A stretch of DNA of 64,000 bases from Paenibacillus macerans (GCF_900454495.1 NZ_UGSI01000002.1:744001-808000); one strand, 5' to 3'; positions 8,501 to 17,388 are shown, counted from the stretch's first letter. Numbers and translations are program-made. The notes: a model not told the origin generated them from the letters alone.

Positions 8501-9512
8501 ACGGCAATATTTTATTAGTAATTTCCCGGATCGTTTTGCCAAGGCCAGCCCGGTGTTCTGGATTGATGCCGGTATTGCGGACGATATCACTACAGCGGGA
8601 TATGACCCGATCACCGAAGGGGCGGATCCGTATCAGTTTGATTTTTCGAAGATTCCAAGCTTCTTTAAACGGGACCCGGAAAATGAGCTGGTTCCGTCAA
8701 AACGCGGCGAATTGACGTTGGCTTACGATGCGTCGATGGCTCAGGATGCCGGCCGGCTCGTGACCGTGTTCCATTTTGATCCGGAAAACAAAGAATGGGA
8801 GAACATCGGCGGGGTTGTAGACGCCAAAAAGCATACCATTAAAGTTCCGTTTGACCGATTTGGCTATTATGTGGTCGCCAAGTTAAGCTCTACTTACACG
8901 GACATTATCGATCACGCCTATGGACGGGAGTTTATTGAGACTGTTTTTGCTAAAGGGGTTATGAATCCGATAGATCCGTCTACGCAATTTGGTGTAGATA
9001 AGAAAATCTCGCGTGCCGAATTTGTTCGCATGATTACCAAAGCCCAACAGCTTCCTTTAAATTACAGCGGCCAGCAGCACTTTGGGGACGTGCCCAAAAG
9101 CGCAGTGATTGACCTGGACGCCTTATGGGATTACCGCTTCATAGAAACTGCGGCAAGGGCAGGCTATATTAAGGGGGCGCAGCCTGGTGCCTTCAATCCG
9201 GACAGTCTTATTACACGTCAGGATGCTGCGGTCATCATTGCAAAGGCGTTGAACCTGAAACTTGACACTGACCGTGCGAAGATCGAAAAAGGACTTCAAA
9301 AGTATTTCAAGGATTATTCAACGATTGATTATTACGCCCAGGCTTCCGTCCTGGCCATCGCGAAAAAAGGATTTATTACCGGTTCGCCGATAGATTCGAA
9401 AGATCCATCAAAAGGTTATAATTTTAATCCTGAAGCATCCACGCTTCGCGGGGACGCTGCAATTATTATTTCCAAAGTAATGATTGACCAGAAGAAACTG
9501 CCTAAGATGTAA
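5568..9512 (+). CDS. Large secreted surface protein with C-terminal SLH domains
   Basis: A 1314-aa cell-surface protein. I choose the TTG at 5568, seven bases after AAAGGGGG, because it starts a canonical Sec signal peptide (KK, hydrophobic core, AHA cleavage near residue 28); the longer frame adds 23 unlikely residues. After that come about 1,080 residues of beta-rich, Ser/Thr/Gly-rich repeats resembling Ig-like adhesin modules, with recurring motifs of the type GxNxIxxKxxNGxxSVE. Residues about 1115-1310 hold three SLH domains (FxDV-type helices and ITRxDAAVIIAKAL, LRGDAAIIISKVM). SLH domains bind pyruvylated SCWP, the product of csaB-tagA-tagO upstream. The SigD promoter suggests expression with motility genes. 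Ligand and function are unknown. Confidence 0.88.
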   Translation: MKKVMSLLMTALLMIGLFPAGLTNTAHAASGSFFVFPNESYDVGSARVVNKDEVNLVGSISNVNGNISYSVYQIAENKSGKWEVVDSNVGQTGGITVDGYDIKVTDLQLYPGMNKITFKGTNGSKSVEESIYIEFRNGPTLSNLKASLSGETVDLSEDSTAVVTASPRSKDYGKSSAEVIISGVAKNATSVTVTVDGKSWSYKVSSYNDYKFTASSIKVNEGKNLITIKATNGDQSVETTRELAFNNGRATFYDTYLTAGGSKSPDLATAPDFNVAPGNAGSIDLNGKAIVPITGGTFTVDYTFSGGATGTGSVNATVDSTDTSSGFTVISYSIDAPATIAYDQTVKVELKVMNSSGTGNPVGEFTAYFTLRDSLQPFIYQVNYLDGYNSNTTADQALNLTGTLTSETSFTDIYALPAGFEVLVVNGDNSTDVGLDKITDSKGNDLDISGVKPEVVNRKLSTQSINGVQTDVMRIIVKFDKLPSDGTQYITLSVGGSKKTVAASVLYGPYVQFDKLYEGQQISVDTTSVDSMTNNILDAVGDFSGTLFNIPDSGTIKYSGSTRTVYLYINNTLVDLEENGAPNKFKLASGDKKTATNAISTGNNVIKLVYKSGNSSYTKSVKINVAQTNVPDIPVNDTLGVIPFTTGNAYEIPAAADPAFKQNGSTFSTKESEIKIYGTFDFLDLGISNSAVNAALEDLDNPEDYILNIKSSEDSASSDGITWTLDNELYSEDTGKVYEKSTGKSVNDLRVYYNEKGQYFSFVLINQELPKDGSPVVYNFTVTSNGATSTYRIEVLYERTVFNVIRPLPEKRILNQNFVEVVVASETADSVTIDKKEAEQVAYDADLDGKSDYPRAFRTVVTGLKANKDTKINIVVKEGNDELKETVTVKYVPTNIPGGQFMAAMASSHKVFDGALSLKFTKGTSLIRRDYDLPEQLKNQVFSGHTIRFAIGNNEDGVVDRHEFEVNYADYNYLVDTGRQYFISNFPDRFAKASPVFWIDAGIADDITTAGYDPITEGADPYQFDFSKIPSFFKRDPENELVPSKRGELTLAYDASMAQDAGRLVTVFHFDPENKEWENIGGVVDAKKHTIKVPFDRFGYYVVAKLSSTYTDIIDHAYGREFIETVFAKGVMNPIDPSTQFGVDKKISRAEFVRMITKAQQLPLNYSGQQHFGDVPKSAVIDLDALWDYRFIETAARAGYIKGAQPGAFNPDSLITRQDAAVIIAKALNLKLDTDRAKIEKGLQKYFKDYSTIDYYAQASVLAIAKKGFITGSPIDSKDPSKGYNFNPEASTLRGDAAIIISKVMIDQKKLPKM

Positions 9513-9531
9513 TCATGTTTCTTTAATGCAA

Positions 9532-9577
9532 AAAAGTGCGAGTGTAGAGAAATGGCTCTGCGCCCGCACTTTTTTTG
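9532..9577 (+). terminator. Rho-independent terminator after the SLH gene
   Basis: AAAAGTGCG (9532-9540) pairs with CGCACTTTT (9565-9573), followed by more T. Confidence 0.85.
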
Positions 9578-9614
9578 ACATTAGGCGGTTGTCTTATCGC
9601 AAGTCCTAACCTTA

Positions 9615-9658
9615 CCTAGACTCTAGACTAGGCTTCTTTTGAACTAAGGTACATGTAC
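9615..9658. promoter_or_regulatory. Two palindromes upstream of the RND operon (possible operators)
   Basis: CCTAGACTCTAGACTAGG (9615-9632) is an imperfect palindrome with CCTAG/CTAGG ends, and GTACATGTAC (9649-9658) is a perfect ten-base palindrome followed by a second GTAC six bases later. They lie about 270 bases before the pump gene and just before a TATAAT-like element (9691-9696). No regulator gene is adjacent, so operator function is only a suggestion. Confidence 0.3.
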
Positions 9659-9717
9659 GAAAGTACGATTTAAAGGGAGGGGTTAGGCTTTATAATAATG
9701 AAAAAGGAGGGGGCGAA

Positions 9718-9867
9718 TTGGAATTTTATTCGTGCTTGGAAAATTTGACTGCTGAATATGCAGGATGCATAATGATTAATGAAAATCTTGAGCTTGATGG
9801 CCTATTTCTCAACAGGGAGGAGCAGTACCGGAAAGTAGAATGCAAATGCAACCTAAGGAATACGTAG
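9718..9867 (+). CDS. Possible 49-aa small protein ahead of the RND pump
   Basis: A TTG codon seven bases after the strong site AAAAAGGAGGGGG opens a 49-codon frame to TAG at 9865. The peptide is acidic in the middle and carries four cysteines, two of them as CKC near the C-terminus; there is no signal peptide or membrane segment. It lies 57 bases before the pump gene in the same direction and could be a small regulator or a translational leader. I do not recognise it. A competing 16-codon frame begins at 9698. Support rests mainly on the ribosome binding site. Confidence 0.35.
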   Translation: MEFYSCLENLTAEYAGCIMINENLELDGLFLNREEQYRKVECKCNLRNT

Positions 9868-9924
9868 CCGTAGTAAAATCAGGAGCCCGAAAAATAGATT
9901 AAAGAAATAAGTGGGGGTGGAGAA

Positions 9925-12900
9925 ATGTCCCAGTTTTCAATACGCCGTCCCGTAACCGTCTTTATGCTGGTTGTGGTTTTGTTGATCGGGGGCGTTATTT
10001 TTGGGTCAAAGCTGCCGGTAGAACAGATGCCGGAGCTAAAGTTTCCTGTTTTGGTCGTTGCCACAAGCATTCCAGGGGCGACACCGTCTGAAGTCGAGGA
10101 GTTGGTGACCAAGCCAATTGAAAAAAACCTTGCTTCAGTACAGAACATAGATACGATTAGTTCTCAATCGCAGGAAGGAGCGTCCATGGTCCAGATAATG
10201 TTCAACTGGGGGACAGATCTGGACCAGGCTAGTTTGGATATCCGGGATAAGTTGGACGCAGTCAGGGGCGCTTTGCCTGATTCGGCCAATTCTCCCAGAC
10301 TAATGAAGTTTGATATAAATTCAACTCCTATTATCAATCTTGCGTTCACCGGAGATCGGGATGTCAATTCCCTAAAGCCGATCGCGGAAGACATTGTTCA
10401 GCCCAAGCTTGAAAGAATTGCGGGTGTGGCATCCGTAAGCGTGGCAGGCGGACAAGACAGATTGATTCGCGTGAATTTGGATCCCGCCAAACTCGAAAGC
10501 TATGGGATCACCCTGGATCAAGTAAGTCAAGCGCTGGCCGCCAATAACCAATCCGGTTCTGCCGGTGCTGTGAGAAAGGGCGGCTCGGAAATTCAAATAC
10601 GTGTTGATGGCGAATATCGGGCCGTTTCGGAAATAGGAGAAATTCCGGTTGCAGCGGGATCGGGGACCATTAAACTTAAGGAAATAGCAACAGTAGAGGA
10701 TTCCTACGCTGATGTAACCTCCATTTCTACATACAATGGACAACCGAGCATCAATATTGGGGTTACCAAAGCATCCGGCGGCAACACCTTGCAGATCGCG
10801 AATGCCGTAAAGGAAAGACTGGATTCGATCCGGCAGGAACTGCCGGAAGGAACTAAGCTGGAGCTTGTAACGGATGCCTCCGAGCCGATCCATGACTCGG
10901 TTGACCTGTTAGTAGAGCACGCTATTCTTGGCCTTGTTATCGCATCCGCCATTCTCTTGTTGTTCCTGAACAGCGTCCGCTCAACCATCATTGCGGCTGT
11001 TGTCATTCCAATTTCGTTTGTGGCCACTTTCTTAATGATGTACTTCACAGGCCAGACGATCAATATTATTTCGCTCGCCGGCTTGCTCCTGGGCCTGGGT
11101 TCGTTTGTAGACTTCGCGGTCGTTATTATCGAGAATATTTTCAGGCAGCGGCACGAGGGGAAAAGCATGCTGCAGGGTGCAATTGATGGTTCCAAGCAGG
11201 TCGGCAATGCCGTAATGGCATCAGCGCTTGCGCAGATCGTTGTTTTTTTGCCGATTGTATTCACGGAAGGGATCGCCGGCGAGTTGTTTAAGCCGCTCGC
11301 ATTAACGGTTATTTTCTCTCATATCGCAGCATTGCTCGTTTCCCTGTTGATCGTTCCGATGCTCAGTTCACGCTGGTTGCCAAAGCTTCCGGACGAGTCG
11401 GTGTATACGTCGGGTAACTATCGGGGCTTCAATCCGATCGTATGGTTCAATATCGGGTTCGAAAAGTTCAAAAACGGCTACGGCAAGACGCTGGAATGGA
11501 GCATCCATCACAGAAAAAGTGTTCTCATTTTAACGATTATTTTGTTTATAGGTGCAGGCGCCCTGACTCCATTGATTAAGTCGGAATTTATTCCGGCTCA
11601 AGATATGGGACAGTTCAATGTGTCGGTGAAATTACCGGATGGAACCAAGCTGGAGGAAACCAACAAAGTTGTTCAGCAAATTGAGAAAGAAATCATGAGC
11701 ATCCCTGAATTGGATAAAATGTCGGCAAGTGTAGGTTCGTCTGGAGGGTTCAGCTTTGGTAGTCCGACGAACGCAGCTACATTGGATGTGACGCTGGTTG
11801 ATGAACGTTCACGTTCAACGGATCAAATCGTTGCCCAGCTCCGGAAAAAAATCACCAATATTCCGGATGCGAAAGTAACCCTTACGGCGGGTGAAAGTTT
11901 CGCTGCAGGTGCAGCTGTTCAAATCAACCTCAGAGGCGACGATATGGAGGTGCTGCGGGAGCTTTCCGATCAGCTTGTCAAAGGCGTAAGCGATATTCCT
12001 GGAGCGGTTAACGTTAAGAGTTCACTAGACGACGCTCGCGAGGAATTCCAAGTCATCGTTAACCGCCAGTTGGCTGCAGAGTATGGGCTGTCTACATCAC
12101 AGATATTGTCTGCAGTGCGTACTTCATTTAATGGGTCGGTTGCTACGACCTACCGCACTGGAGACGATGAAATTGATGTTAAGATTTCCATGCCTGAGCA
12201 GTTCAAGGAAGATGCTTCTTATCTTGAAACTTTGCGGATTACCACGCCGCGGGGTATTGATGTACCGTTATCTTCAGTTGCGAGCCTGAAGCGAGCCGAG
12301 GTTCCTGTCACCATTACCCGTGAAAATCAGACTCGCCAAATTCAGATTACGGCTGGCGTTGAAGGCAAAGATCTACTCAGTGTTAACCAGGATGTGGCCA
12401 AACTGCTGAAGCGTATGTCGATGCCTGATGGCTATACCGTGGATACCGGCGGCGGGCAAGAGGAACAAATGATGGAATCATTTACGAGTCTTGCTATTGC
12501 GCTTCTGTTGTCCGTAGTCCTGATTTACATGGTTATGGCCGGACAGTTCGAATCTATGTTTACACCATTTGTCATTATGTTCTCGATTCCGCCAACGTTT
12601 ATAGGCGTTGTTCTGGGATTGGTTTTGACAGGGACTGCCTTGAGTATCATGGCCTTTGTCGGGTATATCATGCTGGCCGGACTTGTTGTTAACAATGCGA
12701 TTGTCCTGATTGACTTTGTTATTCAGCTCCGTAAAGAGGGGATGGAAAGGGATAAGGCCATACTGCTTGCGGGATCTGAACGGCTGCGGCCAATTCTGAT
12801 GACGATGTTCGCGACGGTTCTTGCCTTGGTGCCGATGGTTGTTTCTAGTGACCCGGCAAATGAATCTATGGCGCCTATGGCCGTTGTCGTTGTGTTTGGT

Positions 12901-13059
12901 CTTGCTTTCGGGTCCATCATTACGTTGATTCTGATCCCTGTCGTATATATTTTGCTCGATAATATCACGGTTAGACGCAATAACCGCAAGCTTAAACGCC
13001 AGCAGAAAAGGGAAGCGAAGAAACAGGCGAAACTTGAGCAAGGCAGTTTGCAGCTCTAA
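9925..13059 (+). CDS. RND-family efflux pump (AcrB/SwrC-like)
   Basis: A 1044-aa proton-driven inner-membrane transporter of the HAE-type RND family, closest in kind to the Gram-positive SwrC/YerP pumps. It has the duplicated architecture: TM1 at residues 10-28, a large extracytoplasmic loop, TM2-6 at about 330-500, TM7 near 530, a second loop, and TM8-12 at about 850-1020. In TM4 only one of the two usual proton-relay aspartates is present (D396; the next residue is F397), and the TM10 Lys region reads VVNNAIVLIDF. The C-terminus is a Lys-rich tail. The adaptor gene follows 34 bases later in the same operon. Substrate is not predictable; lipopeptides are pumped by SwrC in Bacillus. Confidence 0.93.
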   Translation: MSQFSIRRPVTVFMLVVVLLIGGVIFGSKLPVEQMPELKFPVLVVATSIPGATPSEVEELVTKPIEKNLASVQNIDTISSQSQEGASMVQIMFNWGTDLDQASLDIRDKLDAVRGALPDSANSPRLMKFDINSTPIINLAFTGDRDVNSLKPIAEDIVQPKLERIAGVASVSVAGGQDRLIRVNLDPAKLESYGITLDQVSQALAANNQSGSAGAVRKGGSEIQIRVDGEYRAVSEIGEIPVAAGSGTIKLKEIATVEDSYADVTSISTYNGQPSINIGVTKASGGNTLQIANAVKERLDSIRQELPEGTKLELVTDASEPIHDSVDLLVEHAILGLVIASAILLLFLNSVRSTIIAAVVIPISFVATFLMMYFTGQTINIISLAGLLLGLGSFVDFAVVIIENIFRQRHEGKSMLQGAIDGSKQVGNAVMASALAQIVVFLPIVFTEGIAGELFKPLALTVIFSHIAALLVSLLIVPMLSSRWLPKLPDESVYTSGNYRGFNPIVWFNIGFEKFKNGYGKTLEWSIHHRKSVLILTIILFIGAGALTPLIKSEFIPAQDMGQFNVSVKLPDGTKLEETNKVVQQIEKEIMSIPELDKMSASVGSSGGFSFGSPTNAATLDVTLVDERSRSTDQIVAQLRKKITNIPDAKVTLTAGESFAAGAAVQINLRGDDMEVLRELSDQLVKGVSDIPGAVNVKSSLDDAREEFQVIVNRQLAAEYGLSTSQILSAVRTSFNGSVATTYRTGDDEIDVKISMPEQFKEDASYLETLRITTPRGIDVPLSSVASLKRAEVPVTITRENQTRQIQITAGVEGKDLLSVNQDVAKLLKRMSMPDGYTVDTGGGQEEQMMESFTSLAIALLLSVVLIYMVMAGQFESMFTPFVIMFSIPPTFIGVVLGLVLTGTALSIMAFVGYIMLAGLVVNNAIVLIDFVIQLRKEGMERDKAILLAGSERLRPILMTMFATVLALVPMVVSSDPANESMAPMAVVVVFGLAFGSIITLILIPVVYILLDNITVRRNNRKLKRQQKREAKKQAKLEQGSLQL

Positions 13060-13093
13060 TAGATAAAGCGGGACATAGTGAGGTGGGAAAACC

Positions 13094-14452
13094 ATGAATA
13101 AAAAAAGTGCAGTAATATTGTTGTCGGCCTTGGCTTTATCGGTGGCGTTAGCCGGCTGCTCAGGAGGTCAGCCTCCTGCAGCGGCTCCGGCGGAGCAGGA
13201 AGTACAGGCCGTGTCTGTCGAAGTAGGGAAGGTAACCAAGGGCAATATTGAAGCTGAAGCGGGCGTTGTCGGTACGCTGGCCCCCAACAAAACCGTTCAG
13301 GTGGCTCCGAAGATCAATGGCACAATTGCAAGCATCAATTTGAAAATCGGGCAGACCGTCACCAAGGGGCAAGTTTTGTTTACGCTGGATCAAAAGACTA
13401 TTCGCGACAGCATCAAGCAATCCGAGGAATCTTATAATGTTGCGCTTGCTAACCTGAAGCAAGCGCAGAGCAGTACGGAGCAATCGATTCAGCAGGCGGA
13501 ATCCGGCGTTGATCAGGCTAAAGCCGCCCTTGATCAGCAGCAAAGCTCTATAGATACGGCGAAGAACACAATTAAGGATGCAGAGACCTCCTTGAAGGAC
13601 GCGCAAAACGCCCTGAACCGTACACAGCAGCTATTTGCGGCAGGAGCTGTATCTCAGACGGAGCTGGAGCAGGCACAAACGACAGTAAGGCAGGCCCAAA
13701 CCAGGCTGGACAATGCAAAGCTGACGTTGAGCAACGCTCAAACTTCTTTAGAAAACGCGCAAACGTCATACCAAAACGCCGTGAAATCACTTGAATTAGC
13801 CCGTAAAGGGGCCGGTATTGATGTGGCTAAGGCCAATGTTGAACAGTTGCGCTCCGCTCTTGAGACAGCTCGCAGCCAATTGGATGACGCTACCGTTAAG
13901 GCTCCAATGTCCGGCACGCTTTCGGCTGTCAACGGCAATGTTGGACAGATTGTCGGTCCTCAGTCGCCTGTTGTCACGATTGCTAATACCAATCCGATTC
14001 TGGTGAAAGTAAATTTGTCCGAGTCTGAAATGATGAAGGTTAAAGTCGGTTCCTCCGTGACAGTAGGCATTCCTTCCGTCGATAAGAGAATTAACGCCAA
14101 GGTTACGGCGATCAACTCTGTCATGGATCAGGATCTGAAAGCTTATCCGGTTGAAATCTCTATAGAGAATTCTGCTAATACACTTAAGGCAGGCATGGTA
14201 GCCAACGTGTATATCCAATCCGGGGCCGCGGAAGGGCTGCTCGTTCCGCAAGCCGCTGTTAGTGAAAAAGCTGGTGTAAAGTACGTCTATATCATCGAAG
14301 GAAGTGTAGCAAAACAAGTGAAGATTCAAACAGGAGAAGAGAGCGCCGAGCAGGTGGAAGTGACCGAAGGGCTCTCAGAGGGGCAACAAATCGTTGTTAA
14401 GGGTGCAGCCATGCTTACTGACGGCGCGCAGGTTACCATTATAAATCAGTAA
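13094..14452 (+). CDS. RND efflux periplasmic-adaptor-type lipoprotein (HlyD/MFP family)
   Basis: A 452-aa membrane fusion protein. The N-terminus is a lipoprotein signal with an LAGC lipobox (Cys at about 22). It is followed by a biotinyl/lipoyl half-motif (residues about 70-95), a long coiled coil of Gln/Ala-rich heptads (about 110-245), the second lipoyl half (TVKAPMSGTLSAV, about 267-280), a beta-barrel and a C-terminal membrane-proximal domain. In diderms such proteins bridge RND pumps to TolC. Here it would be tethered to the outer face of the single membrane, so the long hairpin would project into the wall. It is coupled to the pump gene and two genes before the TolC-like fusion. Confidence 0.92.
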   Translation: MNKKSAVILLSALALSVALAGCSGGQPPAAAPAEQEVQAVSVEVGKVTKGNIEAEAGVVGTLAPNKTVQVAPKINGTIASINLKIGQTVTKGQVLFTLDQKTIRDSIKQSEESYNVALANLKQAQSSTEQSIQQAESGVDQAKAALDQQQSSIDTAKNTIKDAETSLKDAQNALNRTQQLFAAGAVSQTELEQAQTTVRQAQTRLDNAKLTLSNAQTSLENAQTSYQNAVKSLELARKGAGIDVAKANVEQLRSALETARSQLDDATVKAPMSGTLSAVNGNVGQIVGPQSPVVTIANTNPILVKVNLSESEMMKVKVGSSVTVGIPSVDKRINAKVTAINSVMDQDLKAYPVEISIENSANTLKAGMVANVYIQSGAAEGLLVPQAAVSEKAGVKYVYIIEGSVAKQVKIQTGEESAEQVEVTEGLSEGQQIVVKGAAMLTDGAQVTIINQ

Positions 14453-14500
14453 TAATGGCTCCTTGTTTGGCATATCTTTGTATGTCATTACTTATTCCGG

Positions 14501-14542
14501 GCAGAATGATGCGTTTTAGAACCCCTATCCGTATCATTCTGC
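14501..14542. repeat. 10-bp inverted repeat after the efflux operon
   Basis: GCAGAATGAT (14501-14510) and ATCATTCTGC (14533-14542) pair perfectly around a 22-base loop, but no T run follows on either strand. It may be an RNA stabiliser or a weak terminator of the pump operon. The rest of 14453-14769 is AT-rich, with another near-palindrome (ATACTTTT/AAAAGTAT around 14645-14680) and no convincing gene. Confidence 0.45.
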
Positions 14543-14769
14543 ACCTCCTTAATTATGTAGATATTAGGAGATGCAGGAAATAATTGCTGGATGACGCTAG
14601 ATAAGCCTTTAGAGTATAATTATAACTGCAAGAAGGGTGAATACATACTTTTTAAAAAAAACAAAAACTTTTTTAAAAGTATCGCAACTTTTCGAACTCC
14701 AAAACGTCTAATTGTGTGAGTATGATACAGATGATTACAATTTCAAAAGACAAAATATGATAAAAAATC

Positions 14770-14798
14770 TTTACGGCGTTGTAATCACATTGTATAAT
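14770..14798 (+). promoter_or_regulatory. SigA-type promoter of the stalk-domain surface protein
   Basis: TTTACG, 17 bases, TATAAT. It predicts a leader of about 115 nt before the first start codon at 14921. Confidence 0.65.
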
Positions 14799-14850
14799 AC
14801 TGGAGTAAGTTGTGAGTTTTTCGCCTGCTACATTATTTTGGTTTCAAGCT

Positions 14851-14869
14851 TCTGTGATATTGTCACAGA
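14851..14869 (+). promoter_or_regulatory. Leader hairpin of the stalk-domain surface protein
   Basis: TCTGTGA and TCACAGA form a perfect 7-bp stem with a 5-base loop inside the predicted leader, about 50 nt before the ribosome binding site. It may stabilise an abundant mRNA or bind a regulator; either is inference. Confidence 0.4.
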
Positions 14870-14920
14870 TATCATTTTATAAGAGTTGCATCCATACTCG
14901 GAAAGGAGGTGTAACGACTG

Positions 14921-17350
14921 ATGAGTGACACGACTCGACACAAAGAAAATAATACTGTAATTGATGAAGTTCAAGGAGGAGAAAAAAAGGTTATGACAAA
15001 GTTTAACAAGAAAATTATTAACGTGCTTGCTACAGCAACATTGGTTGCCGGTGTAGCGGCGCCTGTAACAGCAATTGTTGCTCCATCCGCTGTTGAAGCT
15101 GCCAGCAGTGGTGACATTACGGTTCTGAGCACGCCGAGCGTAGTTAATAATGGTACTGCACAACGCGTTGGCAGCATCAAATTTGAGATTCCTAAGTTCT
15201 CTACCCTTCGTACTGGCGATCAGCTTATTATTAGATTGCCATTTGATTTGGATAAAGCTACCGTTACTAAATCTGTTTATACCATTGAGGGACGCAGCTT
15301 TGTTGCATTTAGCGGTTTGAACAAGCCTGAATATAAGGAATTTGTAAATACCTTGAAATTGGCTAATGACGCAAACGGTCTTACAAATGCTGATTTTGAA
15401 TTAGATCCGGAAGTTTCCGATGCAAGTACAATTGCAATTAAATACGTTGGTGAAAATGGCAAGGTTCTTTCGGATGACCCAGCAGTTTTCACGCTGGTTC
15501 TCGGTGGTTTGATCATTGACAGCAATGACGAAGCTAAGGTTGAATTCTATGCTCCAGGAAGCAGTCCTTTCCCGGCTGGTTCCAAAATTGTTGCTACAGT
15601 TGCTAAAAACAAAAACAATCTTAACGTGTCTTTTGGCAGCTTGGATACATCGAATGAGAGATTTGATCCTAAGATCGTCATCGAGGAACCGTATGCTGGT
15701 GCATTGGATTTAAACACCGAATTAAGAATTAAACTGCCTAATGGATATGTTTGGGTCGACAATAAAAAAGCGATGAAACGTATGTACGGTGATTTTAACC
15801 CTGAGTGGCTTAATATCACACAAGAGAAAGACGATCAAGAACTGGTTATTACGGTTAAAACTGATGCTACTACGAAAGCAGCGGTGGAAGCACGTAATAA
15901 AAGTGCCAATAAAGTTGAGACCAAAATTGAAATTCCTTACGACTTCAGAGTTGATGATTCCACAAAAGTCAAGAAAGGCGATATCATTGCTCGCCTGAGC
16001 GGCAGAACCTCCGCTAACATTTCTGAAGCCAAAATTGGTACTTATGGTGAATATGAATCCACGCTGAAGGCTGAAGATGCACCTACTTTGGTTTCCGGCC
16101 AAGATGAACAGAGAATTGCCGATTTCCATATTACTGAGACTGTTGGTGACAGTATCGTAACTGGCTCGAACGGACGTTATCTTGAACTGACGCTGCCGGA
16201 AGGTGCTAGATGGCAGGATGAGTATGAATGGGATATTGCTGGTAAGGATAGATCTAAAAAACCAAATCCCCTTCCTACTATAACAGACGAAGGTTTGACA
16301 TTGACGTTTGAAGGATTTACAGGAAATAACAATCGTACAGCCAAGTACTTGGTAAACCCGCGTCCTCAAAATGATACAGATGCAGCGACGCTTGACTTCG
16401 AAGACCTTGAAGTAGCTTTGGCTCCTGACTTCACCGGCGATTTGAAAATTTCGGTTGGCGGTTCCGCAGGAGTTAAAGGGGACGTTGTAGTAGCTAAGGT
16501 TGTTGCTCCGGTTACTGCGCAAGTAGCATCGGCTCCTGATGTCATTATCGGTGCACGCGAACAAAAGGCTGGTGATTTCACGATCACTGAAGGTAAAGCC
16601 GGCGCTTTGGTGGACGATGGCGAAGTTCGTTTGGTTCTGCCGGATGGCGTTAAATTTGCAAGCACACCAACGGTTAAAGTATCTGGCGGGGACCTGATTA
16701 TCAACAATGTTAGAAGATCGAGCGATGACAGAACTGTGATCTTCGACGTTGAGGGCGAAAGCGATACGGCTAGCACGATTTCGGTATCGAATGTTAGCGT
16801 TATTCTTGACCGTACTGTTCCGGAAGGAAAAGTTGAACTGTCCGTTGAAGGTGATGCTGTATCCGAAACTCAAAAGTATTCGAATTGGAAAGATAACAAA
16901 GCGGTAGCAAAAGCAATTATCGCTAAAGTTTCTACTCCGGCACCGGTTGAAGACTCCAAAGGTAATACTGTATCTATTTTCAAAATCGGTAGCACGAGCT
17001 ACACTGTAAATGGTGCAACTTATACAGCCGACGTTGCTCCTTACATCGAGAACGGACGCACTTTCCTGCCTGTTCGTTACGTAGCCGATGCTCTGGGTGT
17101 TGCTCCGCAAAACATTAAGTTTGATAAGAAGACTTCCACAGTCACGCTGTTGAAAGGTGACCGTATCGTACAAATCAAACTGAAAACTAACATCCTGACG
17201 GTTAACGGTGCAGTAATTAACATGGACGTTAAGGCAATCACTAAGAACAACCGTACTGTTCTGCCAATCAGCTGGGTAGGTCAAGCTTTGGGAGCAGATA
17301 TCAAATGGGACAAAGATACTAACACAGTTACGGTAACACAAGTAAAATAA
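14921..17350 (+). CDS. Secreted stalk-domain (copper amine oxidase N-terminal-like) surface protein
   Basis: An exported protein of 809 aa from the first start. The ATG at 14921 follows AAAGGAGGTG; a second in-frame ATG at 14993 follows AAGGAGGA and begins directly with a standard signal peptide (NKK, hydrophobic core, VEA|AS). The first start would add a 24-residue charged leader, so which is used is open. The mature protein is about 640 residues of acidic, Asp/Lys-rich beta modules, followed by a two-lobed stalk domain (residues about 685-809) with the typical FLPVRYVADALG and VLPISWVGQALGADIKWD segments. Its regular, translation-friendly codon choice and strong leader suggest abundant expression, perhaps as an S-layer-like component. 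No enzymatic residues are seen. Confidence 0.85.
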   Translation: MSDTTRHKENNTVIDEVQGGEKKVMTKFNKKIINVLATATLVAGVAAPVTAIVAPSAVEAASSGDITVLSTPSVVNNGTAQRVGSIKFEIPKFSTLRTGDQLIIRLPFDLDKATVTKSVYTIEGRSFVAFSGLNKPEYKEFVNTLKLANDANGLTNADFELDPEVSDASTIAIKYVGENGKVLSDDPAVFTLVLGGLIIDSNDEAKVEFYAPGSSPFPAGSKIVATVAKNKNNLNVSFGSLDTSNERFDPKIVIEEPYAGALDLNTELRIKLPNGYVWVDNKKAMKRMYGDFNPEWLNITQEKDDQELVITVKTDATTKAAVEARNKSANKVETKIEIPYDFRVDDSTKVKKGDIIARLSGRTSANISEAKIGTYGEYESTLKAEDAPTLVSGQDEQRIADFHITETVGDSIVTGSNGRYLELTLPEGARWQDEYEWDIAGKDRSKKPNPLPTITDEGLTLTFEGFTGNNNRTAKYLVNPRPQNDTDAATLDFEDLEVALAPDFTGDLKISVGGSAGVKGDVVVAKVVAPVTAQVASAPDVIIGAREQKAGDFTITEGKAGALVDDGEVRLVLPDGVKFASTPTVKVSGGDLIINNVRRSSDDRTVIFDVEGESDTASTISVSNVSVILDRTVPEGKVELSVEGDAVSETQKYSNWKDNKAVAKAIIAKVSTPAPVEDSKGNTVSIFKIGSTSYTVNGATYTADVAPYIENGRTFLPVRYVADALGVAPQNIKFDKKTSTVTLLKGDRIVQIKLKTNILTVNGAVINMDVKAITKNNRTVLPISWVGQALGADIKWDKDTNTVTVTQVK

Positions 17351-17388
17351 GAACCGTTATCGCTGGTTCTAACGTCTTATGAATAATG

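Noticed and set aside
15722..17341. 539-codon open frame on the minus strand opposite the stalk-domain surface protein
   Set aside because: It mirrors the codon pattern of the plus-strand gene, has no ribosome binding site or domain, and the plus frame has signal peptide and domains.
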